Shown here: positions 9,028 to 17,925 of the stretch, in pieces
Layout: each line of letters begins with the position of its first letter
Position numbering within the stretch: the first letter of the stretch is position 1
Assembly: GCA_036267635.1 (NCBI GenBank)
Contig: DATAVR010000071.1
Coordinates: forward strand, 1-64,000
DNA: 64,000 bases
DNA from: JADGRB01 sp036267635
GTDB taxonomy: Bacteria > Myxococcota_A > Polyangia > Fen-1088
Direction: 5' to 3'
Made by a program: the position numbers and the translations under genes
The notes under the pieces: generated by a model
Told to the model about the DNA's origin: nothing
The model's database searches: none
Seen by the model: the letters and a program-made list of their open reading frames with translations, nothing else

Positions 9028-9771
9028 ATGAAAAACTTGGGAGCTCGGTCTTCGGTCATCGTGGGGCTTGGCGCCGTGGCGCTCATGCTCACGTCCATCG
9101 CCTGCGGCAGCAGCAGCAGCACCACCGGGACCGGCGGCGCCGGCGGCGGCAGCACCGGCACGGGCGGCACCACCTCGGCGGGCGGGGCAGGCGGCGCGGG
9201 CGCGAAGCCGACCCTGCTGTCGTACACCTTCGAGACCGCCAACTCGACCGAAGGGTTTGCCATCCAGAACTTCGTCGACCCCTCGAACCTCGGCTCGCTG
9301 GCCGCCGATGCGGGGGTTCCCGATGGCGGGACCTACCCGACGATCGGCCAGATGGCCGACGTCGGCCAGGGGAGCCCTGCCACGGGCGCGCTGGTGGTGA
9401 CGGCCGACTTCACCGACTTCAACCAGTACGTCGAGCTGCGGCTCGGCGTCTCGCCCGCCAAGGACCTGTCGGGAGCGTCGTTGCACGCGGCGGTCGACGT
9501 GACCAAGTCGTTCCTGGGCGGCGCCTTCGTCTACGCCAAGTCGGGCCAGCAGTACGTCTACGCCAGCTCGACCGGCACGGGGCTGACTGACGGGACGTTC
9601 ACTGAGCTGACCATGAACATGGACACCGCGGTCGGCGCCAACGGCGGAGCGTTCGACCCCACGATGATCCAGGAGATCGGCGTCCACATCTATTCGGACT
9701 CACCGTTCGACGGCGGGACTTTCGCCGCCGGCACCTACACGTTCTACATCGACAACGTCATCGCCAAGTAG
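9028..9771 (+). CDS. secreted lipoprotein with a carbohydrate-binding-like beta-sandwich
   Basis: A 247-residue predicted lipoprotein. A signal peptide ends in a lipobox (LTSIAC), followed by a Ser/Thr/Gly linker (residues 26-55) typical of myxobacterial surface proteins. The rest is one domain of about 190 residues starting 'LLSYTFETANSTEGF' and ending 'YTFYIDNVIAK'. This start/end pattern is seen in carbohydrate-binding beta-sandwiches and recurs in the lipoproteins at 16257-17060 and 21217-22062 and at the end of the mannanase at 47064-49055. The ATG at 9028 was chosen over an upstream ATG because of the AAGGGAGAG ribosome site and the signal peptide. Inferred role: polysaccharide binding at the outer membrane. 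Confidence 0.78.
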   Translation: MKNLGARSSVIVGLGAVALMLTSIACGSSSSTTGTGGAGGGSTGTGGTTSAGGAGGAGAKPTLLSYTFETANSTEGFAIQNFVDPSNLGSLAADAGVPDGGTYPTIGQMADVGQGSPATGALVVTADFTDFNQYVELRLGVSPAKDLSGASLHAAVDVTKSFLGGAFVYAKSGQQYVYASSTGTGLTDGTFTELTMNMDTAVGANGGAFDPTMIQEIGVHIYSDSPFDGGTFAAGTYTFYIDNVIAK

Positions 9772-9810
9772 GTAGGGACGAAGGCGACGTCGGCGACGAC
9801 GTCTGAATCG

Positions 9811-9841
9811 AGCCCGGCTGCGGAGACGCGGCCGGGCTTTT
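9811..9841 (+). terminator. rho-independent terminator
   Basis: An inverted repeat AGCCCGGC (9811-9818) / GCCGGGCT (9831-9838) followed by TTTT, 40 bases after the lipoprotein stop. Confidence 0.75.
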
Positions 9842-11050
9842 CTATTTGGCCAGCGCCGCCTTGATCGCGGCGATGGCCTGGGGGTTCGCGTAGCTCGGCT
9901 TCTCCCAGCCGAAGATGTCGTAGTGGCGGCCGGTGACCCAGAGGATGGCGCTGCCGGCCGTGCGTCCGTCGGAGCGGGCGAGGTAGGCGAGGAGCCCCGC
10001 GTCGCCGAGCGCGATCTGCTGGGCCAGCGCCTTCTCCTCGGCGGGCGTCGTCTCCCCGGCCCAGAGGTTCGGGTGCTTGAGTCCGCCGCGGCCGACGCCG
10101 AACTCCCCGATGTGCAGGGGCGGGATCTCTTTCGGCCGCAGGCCAAGCGCCCCCTCGAGGATGTCGTGGCGAAAGTTCTTTTCGGCCAGGACGAGCGCGT
10201 CGGAGATCTCGGCGACGGTCGGGAGCCGCTGACCGCGCTCCGCCGCCGGCACGGTGGCGGTCAGGTCCATGTACTGCGACAGCGAGAGCGCGTCGAGACC
10301 GCGGATGTAGCGGCGGAGCGCGGCGCGGCCGGGCGCGGTCATGCGCCCCACGTAGTCGTCGGCGATCTCGAGGTGGTGGGTGAAGTTGTGGGAGAGGATC
10401 ACCTTGCCGTCGAGCCCGAGCCGGTGGCGTTCCTTCTTGGCGGCCGCCAGGAGCCGCTCCCACTTCTCCGGTCCGTAAACCATCGAGTTCATCAGCTCGA
10501 CGCCGAGCTCGAGGCGCACCGGCTTGGCGTTCGCCGCGGCCGGCTGGTCCAGGACCTCCTTGAGCATCCGCAGCGCGCCGAAGACCACCCCTTCCCGGTA
10601 CGGCGCGGTCATCGGATCGAGGTCGAAGAACCCGCGCCAGGGGCAGGCCACGCGCCAGCTGGCGTTCTCGGACTTCAATTGATCGAAGCCCGACTGGTAA
10701 GCGGGCGGATCGAGGTGTGGCTTGACGACGACCTGGAAACCGTCGGCGAGCGCCGCGGCGACGGCGCTCGTGAGCTCGACGGCATCAGGGCCGGAGCTGA
10801 GATCGATCTTGTCGAGGCCGACGTAGGCATAGGTCGGGACGAAGGCGATCATCCGAAAGCCGAGCGCCTTGTACGTCTCGAGCTTGCGGGCGGCGTCCTT
10901 GAAGTCGCCGCGCCAGCCCCCGTAGCTGACGCCGAGCGGAGCGGCGCTCGCAGGCTCGGGCACGGGCGCGTCCGTCGCATACGCCCGCGGCGCGAAGGCC
11001 GTCAACAATGGGAACGCAAACAACCCGAGGATCTGCCCAGATCTGCGCAT
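9842..11050 (-). CDS. secreted glycoside hydrolase, GH113-like TIM barrel (putative mannanase)
   Basis: A 402-residue exported enzyme with a signal peptide (residues 1-25, ending near PRAYA). The TIM-barrel features resemble the GH113 beta-mannanase group: 'GVSYGGWRGDF' at the first strand, 'VVVKPHLDPP', 'LELGVELMNSM' (candidate acid/base Glu) and 'LHIGEFGVGRGG' (candidate nucleophile Glu). GH113 enzymes cut internal beta-1,4-mannosyl bonds. The assignment rests on motif recall, so another clan-A family is possible. It is transcribed divergently from the GH5 mannanase, with 90 bases between the starts. Its end abuts the terminator of the 9028 gene. Confidence 0.68.
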   Translation of the reverse strand: MRRSGQILGLFAFPLLTAFAPRAYATDAPVPEPASAAPLGVSYGGWRGDFKDAARKLETYKALGFRMIAFVPTYAYVGLDKIDLSSGPDAVELTSAVAAALADGFQVVVKPHLDPPAYQSGFDQLKSENASWRVACPWRGFFDLDPMTAPYREGVVFGALRMLKEVLDQPAAANAKPVRLELGVELMNSMVYGPEKWERLLAAAKKERHRLGLDGKVILSHNFTHHLEIADDYVGRMTAPGRAALRRYIRGLDALSLSQYMDLTATVPAAERGQRLPTVAEISDALVLAEKNFRHDILEGALGLRPKEIPPLHIGEFGVGRGGLKHPNLWAGETTPAEEKALAQQIALGDAGLLAYLARSDGRTAGSAILWVTGRHYDIFGWEKPSYANPQAIAAIKAALAK

Positions 11051-11140
11051 GGGGGCCGAGCGTGCCGCGCGGGGCCGGCGGGCGCAAGCAGCGCTTGAAC
11101 GGCGGGTTCGCCCGTGCGACAAAGCCCGCGGAGGTTGCAC

Positions 11141-12535
11141 ATGCCGAGGTCCCCCGTGGAAGGCCGTTCCGTGAGTCGCCGAGAGATCCTCCAGGGCGCC
11201 GCCGCCGTCGCTGCCGGCGCGTTGTTGATGGAAGGTTGCCACGGCGGCGCCGCCGGGCCGGTCTCCGCCGCCACGCTCGCGCACCAGCCGCTGCCGGGCG
11301 GTCTCGACGTGAGGGGCACGCGGTTCACCAAGGACGGCAAGCCGTTCTTCATCAGCGGGATCAACTACTGGGCCGGCACCACGCTGGCGCGCACCGGGAA
11401 CGCGGCCGGCTGGGATCAGGTGCGCCGCGACCTCGACGGGATCCAGGCCGCCGGCCTCAACATGATCCGGACGATGGGCGCCACCGAGGGGCCGAACAGC
11501 GAGCCCGAGCGGATCGTGCCGGCGATTCAGACCGCCCCCGGGCAATACGATCCGGCCGGCGTCGAGGGGGTGCTCCGGTTCGCCGAGGAGCTCGCCAAGC
11601 GCGGGCTCTACGGCATCTACATGCTGAACAACTTTTGGCAGTGGTCGGGCGGCTTCGCGCAGTACATCGCCTGGGCCGACGGCGGGCCGATCCCCTACCC
11701 GCCGCCGATGCCGAACGGCAGCTGGGATCGGTTCCAGAGGTCGAACGGCACGTTTTACAAGAACGCCAAGGCGATGGAGCTCTACGACAACTACATCAAG
11801 TTCCTGGTGCCGCAGCTCAAGAGCAACCCGACGGTGATCTGGGAGCTGGCCAACGAGCCGCGCGGGATGACCAACATCCCGGCGTTTCACCAGTGGGTCG
11901 ACAAGACGGCGCGCCTCATCAAGTCGCTGGCGCCGTCGCAGCTCGTCACCACCGGCAGCGAGGGGCTGACCGGCACGCCGCAATATGCGGGCGTCGATCC
12001 GGTCACGGATCACGAGAGCGCTGCGATCGACTTCATCTGCTTTCACATGTGGGCGGAGAACTGGAACTGGGTCCACGGCGACTCGATCCCCACCGGCTAT
12101 CCCAAGGCGCTCGATCTGGCGAAGAAGTACATCACCAAGCACGCCGAGCTGGCGTCGAAGGTCGGCAAGCCGCTCTTGCTCGAAGAGTTCGGCTTCCCGC
12201 GCGACGGCGGCAGCTTCGATCCGGCCTCGCCGACGACGTTCCGCGACCAGTACTTCCAGCAGGTCTACGCGCTGGTGGCGTCGCTCATCCCGACCTCGCC
12301 GATGGCGGGGATCATGCCCTGGGCCTGGGGCGGCGCCGAGCGCCCGCCGCGGCCGGGCGACTTCTGGAAGCCGGGCGATCCGTTCATCGGCGATCCGCCC
12401 CACGAGAAGCAGGGCTGGTACAGCATCTACGACAAGGACACGACGCTGAAGCTGATCGCCGAGTGGTCGCCGAAAATTACCGGAATGACCACGGGCAAGA
12501 TCGCCGGGACGGTCACTGCGGCGGCAAGGGCGTAG
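11141..12535 (+). CDS. mannan endo-1,4-beta-mannosidase (GH5, subfamily-7-like), Tat-exported
   Basis: A 464-residue enzyme predicted to cut internal beta-1,4 bonds of mannan and glucomannan. A twin-arginine signal (SRREILQGAAAVAAGALLMEGC) also ends in a lipobox-like Cys, so it may be a Tat-exported lipoprotein. The GH5 motifs are intact: acid/base E239 in 'WELANEPRG' and nucleophile E349 in 'LLEEFGFP', with 'FFISGINYWAG' at the first strand as in GH5_7 mannanases. The ATG at 11141 follows a GCGGAGG ribosome site by 6 bases. The last 23 bases overlap the end of the convergent GH97 gene. Confidence 0.88.
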   Translation: MPRSPVEGRSVSRREILQGAAAVAAGALLMEGCHGGAAGPVSAATLAHQPLPGGLDVRGTRFTKDGKPFFISGINYWAGTTLARTGNAAGWDQVRRDLDGIQAAGLNMIRTMGATEGPNSEPERIVPAIQTAPGQYDPAGVEGVLRFAEELAKRGLYGIYMLNNFWQWSGGFAQYIAWADGGPIPYPPPMPNGSWDRFQRSNGTFYKNAKAMELYDNYIKFLVPQLKSNPTVIWELANEPRGMTNIPAFHQWVDKTARLIKSLAPSQLVTTGSEGLTGTPQYAGVDPVTDHESAAIDFICFHMWAENWNWVHGDSIPTGYPKALDLAKKYITKHAELASKVGKPLLLEEFGFPRDGGSFDPASPTTFRDQYFQQVYALVASLIPTSPMAGIMPWAWGGAERPPRPGDFWKPGDPFIGDPPHEKQGWYSIYDKDTTLKLIAEWSPKITGMTTGKIAGTVTAAARA

Positions 12536-14501
12536 GGCCCCAGCGCGGGACGAACACCCCGACCATCCCACCGCCCGGCGCCAGCGTCGCCTTGATCGCG
12601 ATGTTGCGGTGGGCGGCAACAGAGAGGCGCCGGTAGTCGGTCGCCTCGGTTGCCGCCTGCGGGCCGTCGACGAAAGCGGTCAGCGTCCAGACGCCCTCCG
12701 CCAGGAACCCGGTGTCGATCTCGATCTCCCGCGACGTCCAGTTGGTCATGGCGCCGACGTACCAACGATCGCCGCGCCGCCGTGCGACGACCACGTAATC
12801 GCCGATCTTCCCGTCGAGCACGCGCGTCTCGTCCCAGACTGACGGGACCGGGCCGAGGAAGGCCATGGCGTCGGGTTCCTGCCGGTAGTTCGACGGTGAA
12901 TCGGCCAGCATCTGCAGCGGGCTCTCGTAGACGACGTACATGGCGAGTTGGTGGCAGCGCGTGCCGAGGCTCATGGGCGCGTTGAAGACCGGCTTGAAGT
13001 GCGCGCGGTCGGCGTTGTGCATCGCGCCGGGCGTGAAGTCCATCGGGCCGAGGAACATGCGGGTGAACGGCAGCGTCACGTCGTGCTCGGGCTCGGTGGC
13101 GTTGCTCCACTTGTCGTGCTCGAGTCCCTGGACCCCCTCGGCGGTCAGGAGATTCGGCCAGGTGCGCGTCAGCAGCACCGAGCGGATGGCGCCGTGGAAG
13201 TCGACCAACATCTTCCGCTCGGCGAGCGCGCGGCAGACCCGCCAGTAGAACTGGATCACCGGCTGGTCGTCGCGCTGCATGAAGTCGATCTTCAGCCCGG
13301 CGATCCCCCACTTGGAAAATTGAGCCACCGCCGGCTCGAACTGGTCGGCCAGCGTCTTCCAGACCGCCCACAAGATCACGCCGACGTGCTTGGCGCGCGC
13401 GTAGGCGCAGAGCTTCGGCATGTCGATCGTCGGTGTCACCGACAAGAGGTTGCCAGGCTTGTACCAGCCCTCGTCGAGGATGATGTACTCGAGGCCGTAC
13501 TGCGCGGCGAAGTCGATGTACGCCTGGTAGGTCTCCGTGTTGACGCCCGGCTTGAACGGGACATCGCGCAGGTTGAGCGCATTCCACCAGTCCCAGGCGA
13601 CCTTGCCGGGGCGGATCCACGACATGTCCTTGATCTCCGACGGGCGCGCCAGCAGGTAGCAGAGCGGGTTGCCGACGAGATCGGTGTCCTTCTCGGCGAT
13701 GCCCAGCACCCGCCAGGGGAAGGTCCGGGTGCCGCGCGTGACGGCGATGTAGTCGGCCGCGCGCGTGACCCGGAAGTCGCGATCGCGGGTCAGCTTCTCT
13801 TCGAGCGGATAGGGGGGAAACGTGGCGGTCAGCGCGGGGCCCCCGGTGCCGCGCAGCCAGAGGCCCGGGTAGTCCTCGAGATCCGCCTCGGCGATCGCCA
13901 CCTTCGGGCCGACCGCCGTCTCGACGATGGCGGGGATGCTCGCGAGCGAAGCCGCCTGCAGCTGACCGAGGCGCACGCGCTTCCACTGCCGCTCGTTGTG
14001 GGAGAAGAAGCTCTCCTCGGTCGGATAGAAGACGCCGGCGTCGGTGGCGAAGCGGAAGGTCGCTTCCTCGCCGGTGATCTTCACCTGAGCGCCCGGCAAC
14101 GCCGTCTCGAACCGGTAGGCGACGCCCAGATCGTAGGCGCGGAAGACGATGGTGTAGCCGCCCGCGCAGGTGAGCCGCAGATCGTTGTGCCTGTCGGCGA
14201 GCGTGGCCGACGTCTGGCGGACGGGCGGCGCGATGGTGGCGTCCGTGCTGGTCCGCGCGACCGTCGTGATCCGGGGCGTCGAGCCGAGCCGGACGCCATC
14301 GACGATCAGCGCCAGCGTGGCGCCGGCCAGCAGCGGCTTGCCGTCGTAGAGGACGTCGTAAGAAAGACCCGGCGGCGTCGTATGGACCGCCACGGCGATG
14401 TGGCCATTCGGCGAGGCCAGACGCTCGATGCCAGGCGTCGGTGCCGCCAGCGCCGACGCCTCGGCGAGCAACCCGACGACGAGCGCGGCGGCCGCCAGCA
14501 T
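12513..14501 (-). CDS. GH97 retaining alpha-galactosidase-type enzyme
   Basis: A 662-residue exported enzyme with a signal peptide (1-20) and the GH97 layout: an N-terminal beta-sandwich ('LASPNGHIAVAVHT'), a TIM barrel and a short C-terminal sandwich. GH97 contains inverting alpha-glucosidases and retaining alpha-galactosidases. Here D406 in 'GLKIDFMQRDD' occupies the nucleophile place of the retaining branch, and E461 in 'QGLEHDKW' lies 55 residues later, the spacing I recall for the characterised retaining alpha-galactosidase. I therefore favour alpha-galactosidase. It starts 10 bases after the GH27 gene and is the last gene of the operon that begins at 18467. Its stop overlaps the convergent mannanase. 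Confidence 0.88.
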   Translation of the reverse strand: MLAAAALVVGLLAEASALAAPTPGIERLASPNGHIAVAVHTTPPGLSYDVLYDGKPLLAGATLALIVDGVRLGSTPRITTVARTSTDATIAPPVRQTSATLADRHNDLRLTCAGGYTIVFRAYDLGVAYRFETALPGAQVKITGEEATFRFATDAGVFYPTEESFFSHNERQWKRVRLGQLQAASLASIPAIVETAVGPKVAIAEADLEDYPGLWLRGTGGPALTATFPPYPLEEKLTRDRDFRVTRAADYIAVTRGTRTFPWRVLGIAEKDTDLVGNPLCYLLARPSEIKDMSWIRPGKVAWDWWNALNLRDVPFKPGVNTETYQAYIDFAAQYGLEYIILDEGWYKPGNLLSVTPTIDMPKLCAYARAKHVGVILWAVWKTLADQFEPAVAQFSKWGIAGLKIDFMQRDDQPVIQFYWRVCRALAERKMLVDFHGAIRSVLLTRTWPNLLTAEGVQGLEHDKWSNATEPEHDVTLPFTRMFLGPMDFTPGAMHNADRAHFKPVFNAPMSLGTRCHQLAMYVVYESPLQMLADSPSNYRQEPDAMAFLGPVPSVWDETRVLDGKIGDYVVVARRRGDRWYVGAMTNWTSREIEIDTGFLAEGVWTLTAFVDGPQAATEATDYRRLSVAAHRNIAIKATLAPGGGMVGVFVPRWGPTPLPPQ

Positions 14502-14511
14502 CGCGCGCCGG

Positions 14512-16257
14512 CTACTTCGCGCTGGCGCAGACGATCTGGGGGTTGCCCCAGCTCGCGCGATCCCAGGCCGCGCCGTCCCCGGCGTTGGTCACCAGCAGCT
14601 TGAGACGCCGCATGCCGGTCAGGTCGACCTGAAAGGGGACGGCCATCGGGCCCGAGCCGTTGAGCCCGGTGAGCGTCAGGCTGGTGAAGAGGTTGGTCCA
14701 GGCGTCGTCCTTGCCGCCCTGGGCCCAGACCTGAAACACCACCGAGCCCTGTCCGTTCGTCGAGTCGTCGATGCCGACCGTCGCGCTGAAGCTGGTGCAC
14801 TTCTTGTTCAGCCGGTAGATGACCGCGGCCGGCGCCGCCATGCCCAGCCCCTTGGCGTAGGGCGTCCCGAACAGCGAGATCGGCGTGCCGTCGCCCGCCT
14901 CGGAGAAGCCGTTGCTCATGTCCCTCTCGACGGGGCCGAGGCCGTTGGCCTGATAGGTCCAGGTCAAGTCGCTGAGATCCTGCGTCCCCGACGGGCTGGG
15001 CGGTTCGCTGCCGGTCACCAGGAGCGTCGCCGTGCCGTGCGACGGGATGGCAGCGACGGTGTAACTGTCGTCGAAGGTTCCGAGGTCGGCGTGCGCCACC
15101 AGATCGCGCAGCTTGGCGCTGCCGCCCGCGAGGCCGATCTGGGGCAGCGTGAAGCTGACGTCGGCTGGGTCGGCGCCCGCGTTGAGCAGCACGACCCCGC
15201 GCGCCCCTTCGGCGTTGAGCGGCTTGGCCCAGACCGACAGCGTTCCGTCGCTGCTCTGCCAGACCTGCGTCCCCTGCAACCCGAGCGGATCCTGATCGAG
15301 GGCGATCACCTCTTTGTTGGTGAGGATGGAGAGGATGTCGGGGTTGTCGGGGAGCTGGGTCGGATCGTCGCCCAGGATGAGCGGCGCCGCCGAGATCGCC
15401 CAGAGGCTGAAGTGCGACTGGTACTCCGTGTGGCTCACCGATTCGGTGAAGAGATCGTCGCTGACGCCGACCTCCAGCATGTCAGGATCGTTCCAGCCGT
15501 TGGGGCCGGCGTAGGCGGCGTAGGTCCGGTTGTTGAGGAGGTTGGCGTAGATCGAGGGCCAGCCGTCGGAGATGTCGCTGGTCGTGCGCCAGAGGTTCCC
15601 GGTGGTGACGCCCCACTCGTAGAACTGCCAGGCGCACAGGCTGAAAACAAACGGGCGCGCCGTGGCGGCCAGCGCCGTCTGCATCGTCTGGTACTGCGTC
15701 TCGACATTGAGCGAGGCGTTGCAGTTGTCGTACTTGAGGTAGTCGACGCCCCAGGAGGCGAAGGTGCTGGCGTCCTGCATCTCGTACCCCTGCGAGCCAG
15801 GATAGCCGCCGCAGGTCGCGGTGCCGCGATCGCCGTAGATCCCCAGCTTCAGCCCGGCGGCGTGGACGTAGTCGGCGACGCCGGAGATCCCGTCCGGGAA
15901 CTTGTTGAGATCGGGTTGCAACGATCCATCCGACGCGCGCCCGGCCTTGTTCGACCAGGTGTCGTCGATGTTGACGTAGGTGTAGCCGGCGTCCTTGAGG
16001 CCGTTTGCCATCAAGGCGTCGGCCACCGACTTGATCAGCTTCTCGCTGACGTTCCCCTGGAACTCGTTCCAGCTGTTCCAGCCCATCGGCGGCGTCGGCG
16101 CCAGGCCGGCAGCCAGCGCCTGCGGAAAGTCGTCGTCGACGTCGCCCGGCGTGCTCGACCCGCCGCCGCCGCACCCCGCGAGCGCGCCGGTGGCCAGCAG
16201 CAGCGCCAGCGATCCGATCGATGCAATCGTCTTCGTCTTCGACCGCGGCAGGCGCAT
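14512..16257 (-). CDS. alpha-galactosidase (GH27) with C-terminal NPCBM domain
   Basis: A 581-residue lipoprotein (lipobox ALAGC, Cys 29) that removes alpha-1,6-galactose side chains. The GH27 barrel runs from 'LAPTPPMGWNSWN' (about 52) to about 330. The nucleophile is D177 in 'YLKYDNCN' and the acid/base is D228 in 'WRTTSDISDGW'. After a sandwich domain, residues about 430-581 form an NPCBM/CBM51-like domain ('PYAKGLGMAAPAAVIY', 'FQVWAQGG', 'WDRASWGNPQI') that binds galactose-type sugars in relatives. The ATG shares one base with the stop of the upstream lipoprotein gene (TGATG). Together with GH97 it would debranch galactomannan for the mannanases. Confidence 0.95.
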   Translation of the reverse strand: MRLPRSKTKTIASIGSLALLLATGALAGCGGGGSSTPGDVDDDFPQALAAGLAPTPPMGWNSWNEFQGNVSEKLIKSVADALMANGLKDAGYTYVNIDDTWSNKAGRASDGSLQPDLNKFPDGISGVADYVHAAGLKLGIYGDRGTATCGGYPGSQGYEMQDASTFASWGVDYLKYDNCNASLNVETQYQTMQTALAATARPFVFSLCAWQFYEWGVTTGNLWRTTSDISDGWPSIYANLLNNRTYAAYAGPNGWNDPDMLEVGVSDDLFTESVSHTEYQSHFSLWAISAAPLILGDDPTQLPDNPDILSILTNKEVIALDQDPLGLQGTQVWQSSDGTLSVWAKPLNAEGARGVVLLNAGADPADVSFTLPQIGLAGGSAKLRDLVAHADLGTFDDSYTVAAIPSHGTATLLVTGSEPPSPSGTQDLSDLTWTYQANGLGPVERDMSNGFSEAGDGTPISLFGTPYAKGLGMAAPAAVIYRLNKKCTSFSATVGIDDSTNGQGSVVFQVWAQGGKDDAWTNLFTSLTLTGLNGSGPMAVPFQVDLTGMRRLKLLVTNAGDGAAWDRASWGNPQIVCASAK

Positions 16258-17060
16258 CACTGGTACCCGATGCTGTCGATGTGAAACAGGGCGGGGGCCG
16301 GCAGATCGGTCGCGCCGCTGCCCGAGCCGGTGTTGATCTGGATGCCGACCGACTTCACGTAGCCGGGATCGAAGTTCGTCGAGGAGCCCGCGGCGAGGGC
16401 GCTCATCGGGAAGGTGTACTCGATCCACTGGCCGGCCGAGGTCGGCGCGATGTGGACCGCGGCGGTCTGTCCCCAGTCCCAGTTGTCTCCGCTCTTGGCG
16501 TAGAGCAGGACGTAGCCCTCCGCGGCAGCATCGGGCGAAAACCCGCTGTCGAGCCGGAGCATCATCGACAACGTCTTGCGTCCCATGTCGGTGATGATCG
16601 GCAGGACGAACTGGTAGTCGACGAACTGCCCGTAGGCGTCGCAGGGGATCTGAATCGCCAGCGATCCGGGATCGGGCGAGCCGACCGTCTGGTCCCAGCT
16701 GGTCGAGGCGCGTGTGCCACCGTCCGGACTGCTGAGGAAGACGCCGAGATCGCCTGTGTTGGTGTCGCCCGTGTTCGCGACGCTGGCGGCGGAGGCTTCT
16801 GCACCCGTGCTGAAGTCGTAGAGGATGATGAACGGCGACCTCGCGTCGGCGGAGGCGGCGTCGCTCGCGCCCACCCCGCCGCTGCCCCCAGTGCCGACCC
16901 CGCCGCCAGTGCCGACCGCGCCGGCTGCGCCCAGCTCTCCCGCCGCGCCACCGGCGCCGGTGCTCGCGGCGCTGCCGCCGCAGCCGCCTGTTAACGCAAC
17001 CGTACCAGCCAGCAGCAACGCGCCGACCGCCGTCCGGGGAGGCCAGATTCCCGAAATCAT
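16257..17060 (-). CDS. lipoprotein with a carbohydrate-binding-like domain
   Basis: A 267-residue predicted lipoprotein (lipobox near TGGC, residue 27), with a Gly/Ala linker (about 28-60) and one beta-sandwich domain beginning 'FIILYDFSTGAEAS' and ending 'PALFHIDSIGYQ'. It belongs to the same group as the products at 9028-9771 and 21217-22062. It lies directly upstream of the alpha-galactosidase gene and overlaps it by one base. Inferred role: a surface polysaccharide-binding partner of the operon's enzymes. No catalytic motif is visible. Confidence 0.75.
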   Translation of the reverse strand: MISGIWPPRTAVGALLLAGTVALTGGCGGSAASTGAGGAAGELGAAGAVGTGGGVGTGGSGGVGASDAASADARSPFIILYDFSTGAEASAASVANTGDTNTGDLGVFLSSPDGGTRASTSWDQTVGSPDPGSLAIQIPCDAYGQFVDYQFVLPIITDMGRKTLSMMLRLDSGFSPDAAAEGYVLLYAKSGDNWDWGQTAAVHIAPTSAGQWIEYTFPMSALAAGSSTNFDPGYVKSVGIQINTGSGSGATDLPAPALFHIDSIGYQ

Positions 17061-17112
17061 GGAGAGAGATGATGCGTCGGTCGGCGGGCCAACACAAGCG
17101 GATCGCGCGCGT

Positions 17113-17925
17113 TCAGGGCGCCGCCAGCGCGGCCGCGATGGCCGCCTCGGCCAGCGGCGCCATGATTGCGTAGCCGGCCTTGTTCGGGTGCAGCCCGTCG
17201 GCCGCCAGCTCGCGCTTCAAGAGCCCGCGCGCGTCGGTCATCGCCGCCGCGTAGTCGAGGTAGCCCGATCCACTCGCGGCGGCGTGGGCCTCGAGCCAGC
17301 TGTTGAGCGCGGCGATCTTCTCGGGCGGGCGGAGCGGGAAGGTGAGCGCCGACATCGGTGTGTAGTTGTGGACCGGCAGCACCGACGAGAGGACGACCCG
17401 AATGCCGTGCGCGCGCCCAAGCTCGACCATCGAGGCGAGGTTCGCCTGCGTTTCCGCGAGGGTCATCGGGCCGGTGTTGCCGGCGATGTCGTTGGTCCCG
17501 GCCAGGATGACGACGACCTTGGGGCCGAGCGCGATCACGTCCTGCCGAAAACGGACCAGCATCTGCGACGTGGTCTGGCCGCTGATGCCTCGGTTGACGT
17601 AGGGCTTGCCGGGGAAAGAGAGCGCCAGCGGCCACACGTCGGTGATCGAATCGCCGTAGAAGACGACGCGGTTCTCCCCGGCAGCGGGCGGCTTCAGGGC
17701 GCCGTTCGCGGCACGATAGCGACCGAGCTCGCCGAAGTCGTCCATGTAGATCCTCACGCGGCTGCGCCGCCACTCGTCCAGCTTTTTCGCCGCGGGCGAG
17801 AGATCTCCGGCGGCCGCCGGAACGCTGTAAGCCTGCGGCTTGGCGGGGACGCTGCCCGGCGTCGCGCAGCCCGCCAGCAGGCCCAGCGCCGCCATCGGCA
17901 CCAGCGACCGGCGAGCGGGCTTCAT
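17113..17925 (-). CDS. SGNH/GDSL-type esterase lipoprotein
   Basis: A 270-residue lipoprotein (lipobox LLAGC, Cys 20) of the SGNH hydrolase fold. Block I is 'FYGDSITD' with nucleophile S93, the Asn of block III is N145 in 'LAGTNDIAG', and block V is 'DGLHPNKAGY' with D243 and H246. SGNH enzymes next to mannanases and galactosidases are often deacetylases of hemicellulose, so acetyl-mannan esterase activity is the best guess, by context only. The ATG overlaps the preceding stop by four bases (ATGA), and 52 bases separate it from the next lipoprotein gene. Confidence 0.85.
   Translation of the reverse strand: MKPARRSLVPMAALGLLAGCATPGSVPAKPQAYSVPAAAGDLSPAAKKLDEWRRSRVRIYMDDFGELGRYRAANGALKPPAAGENRVVFYGDSITDVWPLALSFPGKPYVNRGISGQTTSQMLVRFRQDVIALGPKVVVILAGTNDIAGNTGPMTLAETQANLASMVELGRAHGIRVVLSSVLPVHNYTPMSALTFPLRPPEKIAALNSWLEAHAAASGSGYLDYAAAMTDARGLLKRELAADGLHPNKAGYAIMAPLAEAAIAAALAAP

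Noticed and set aside
11051..12619. Upstream extension of the GH113-like frame antisense to the GH5 mannanase
   Set aside because: The signal peptide begins at 11050 and the extension opposes a clear GH5 gene.
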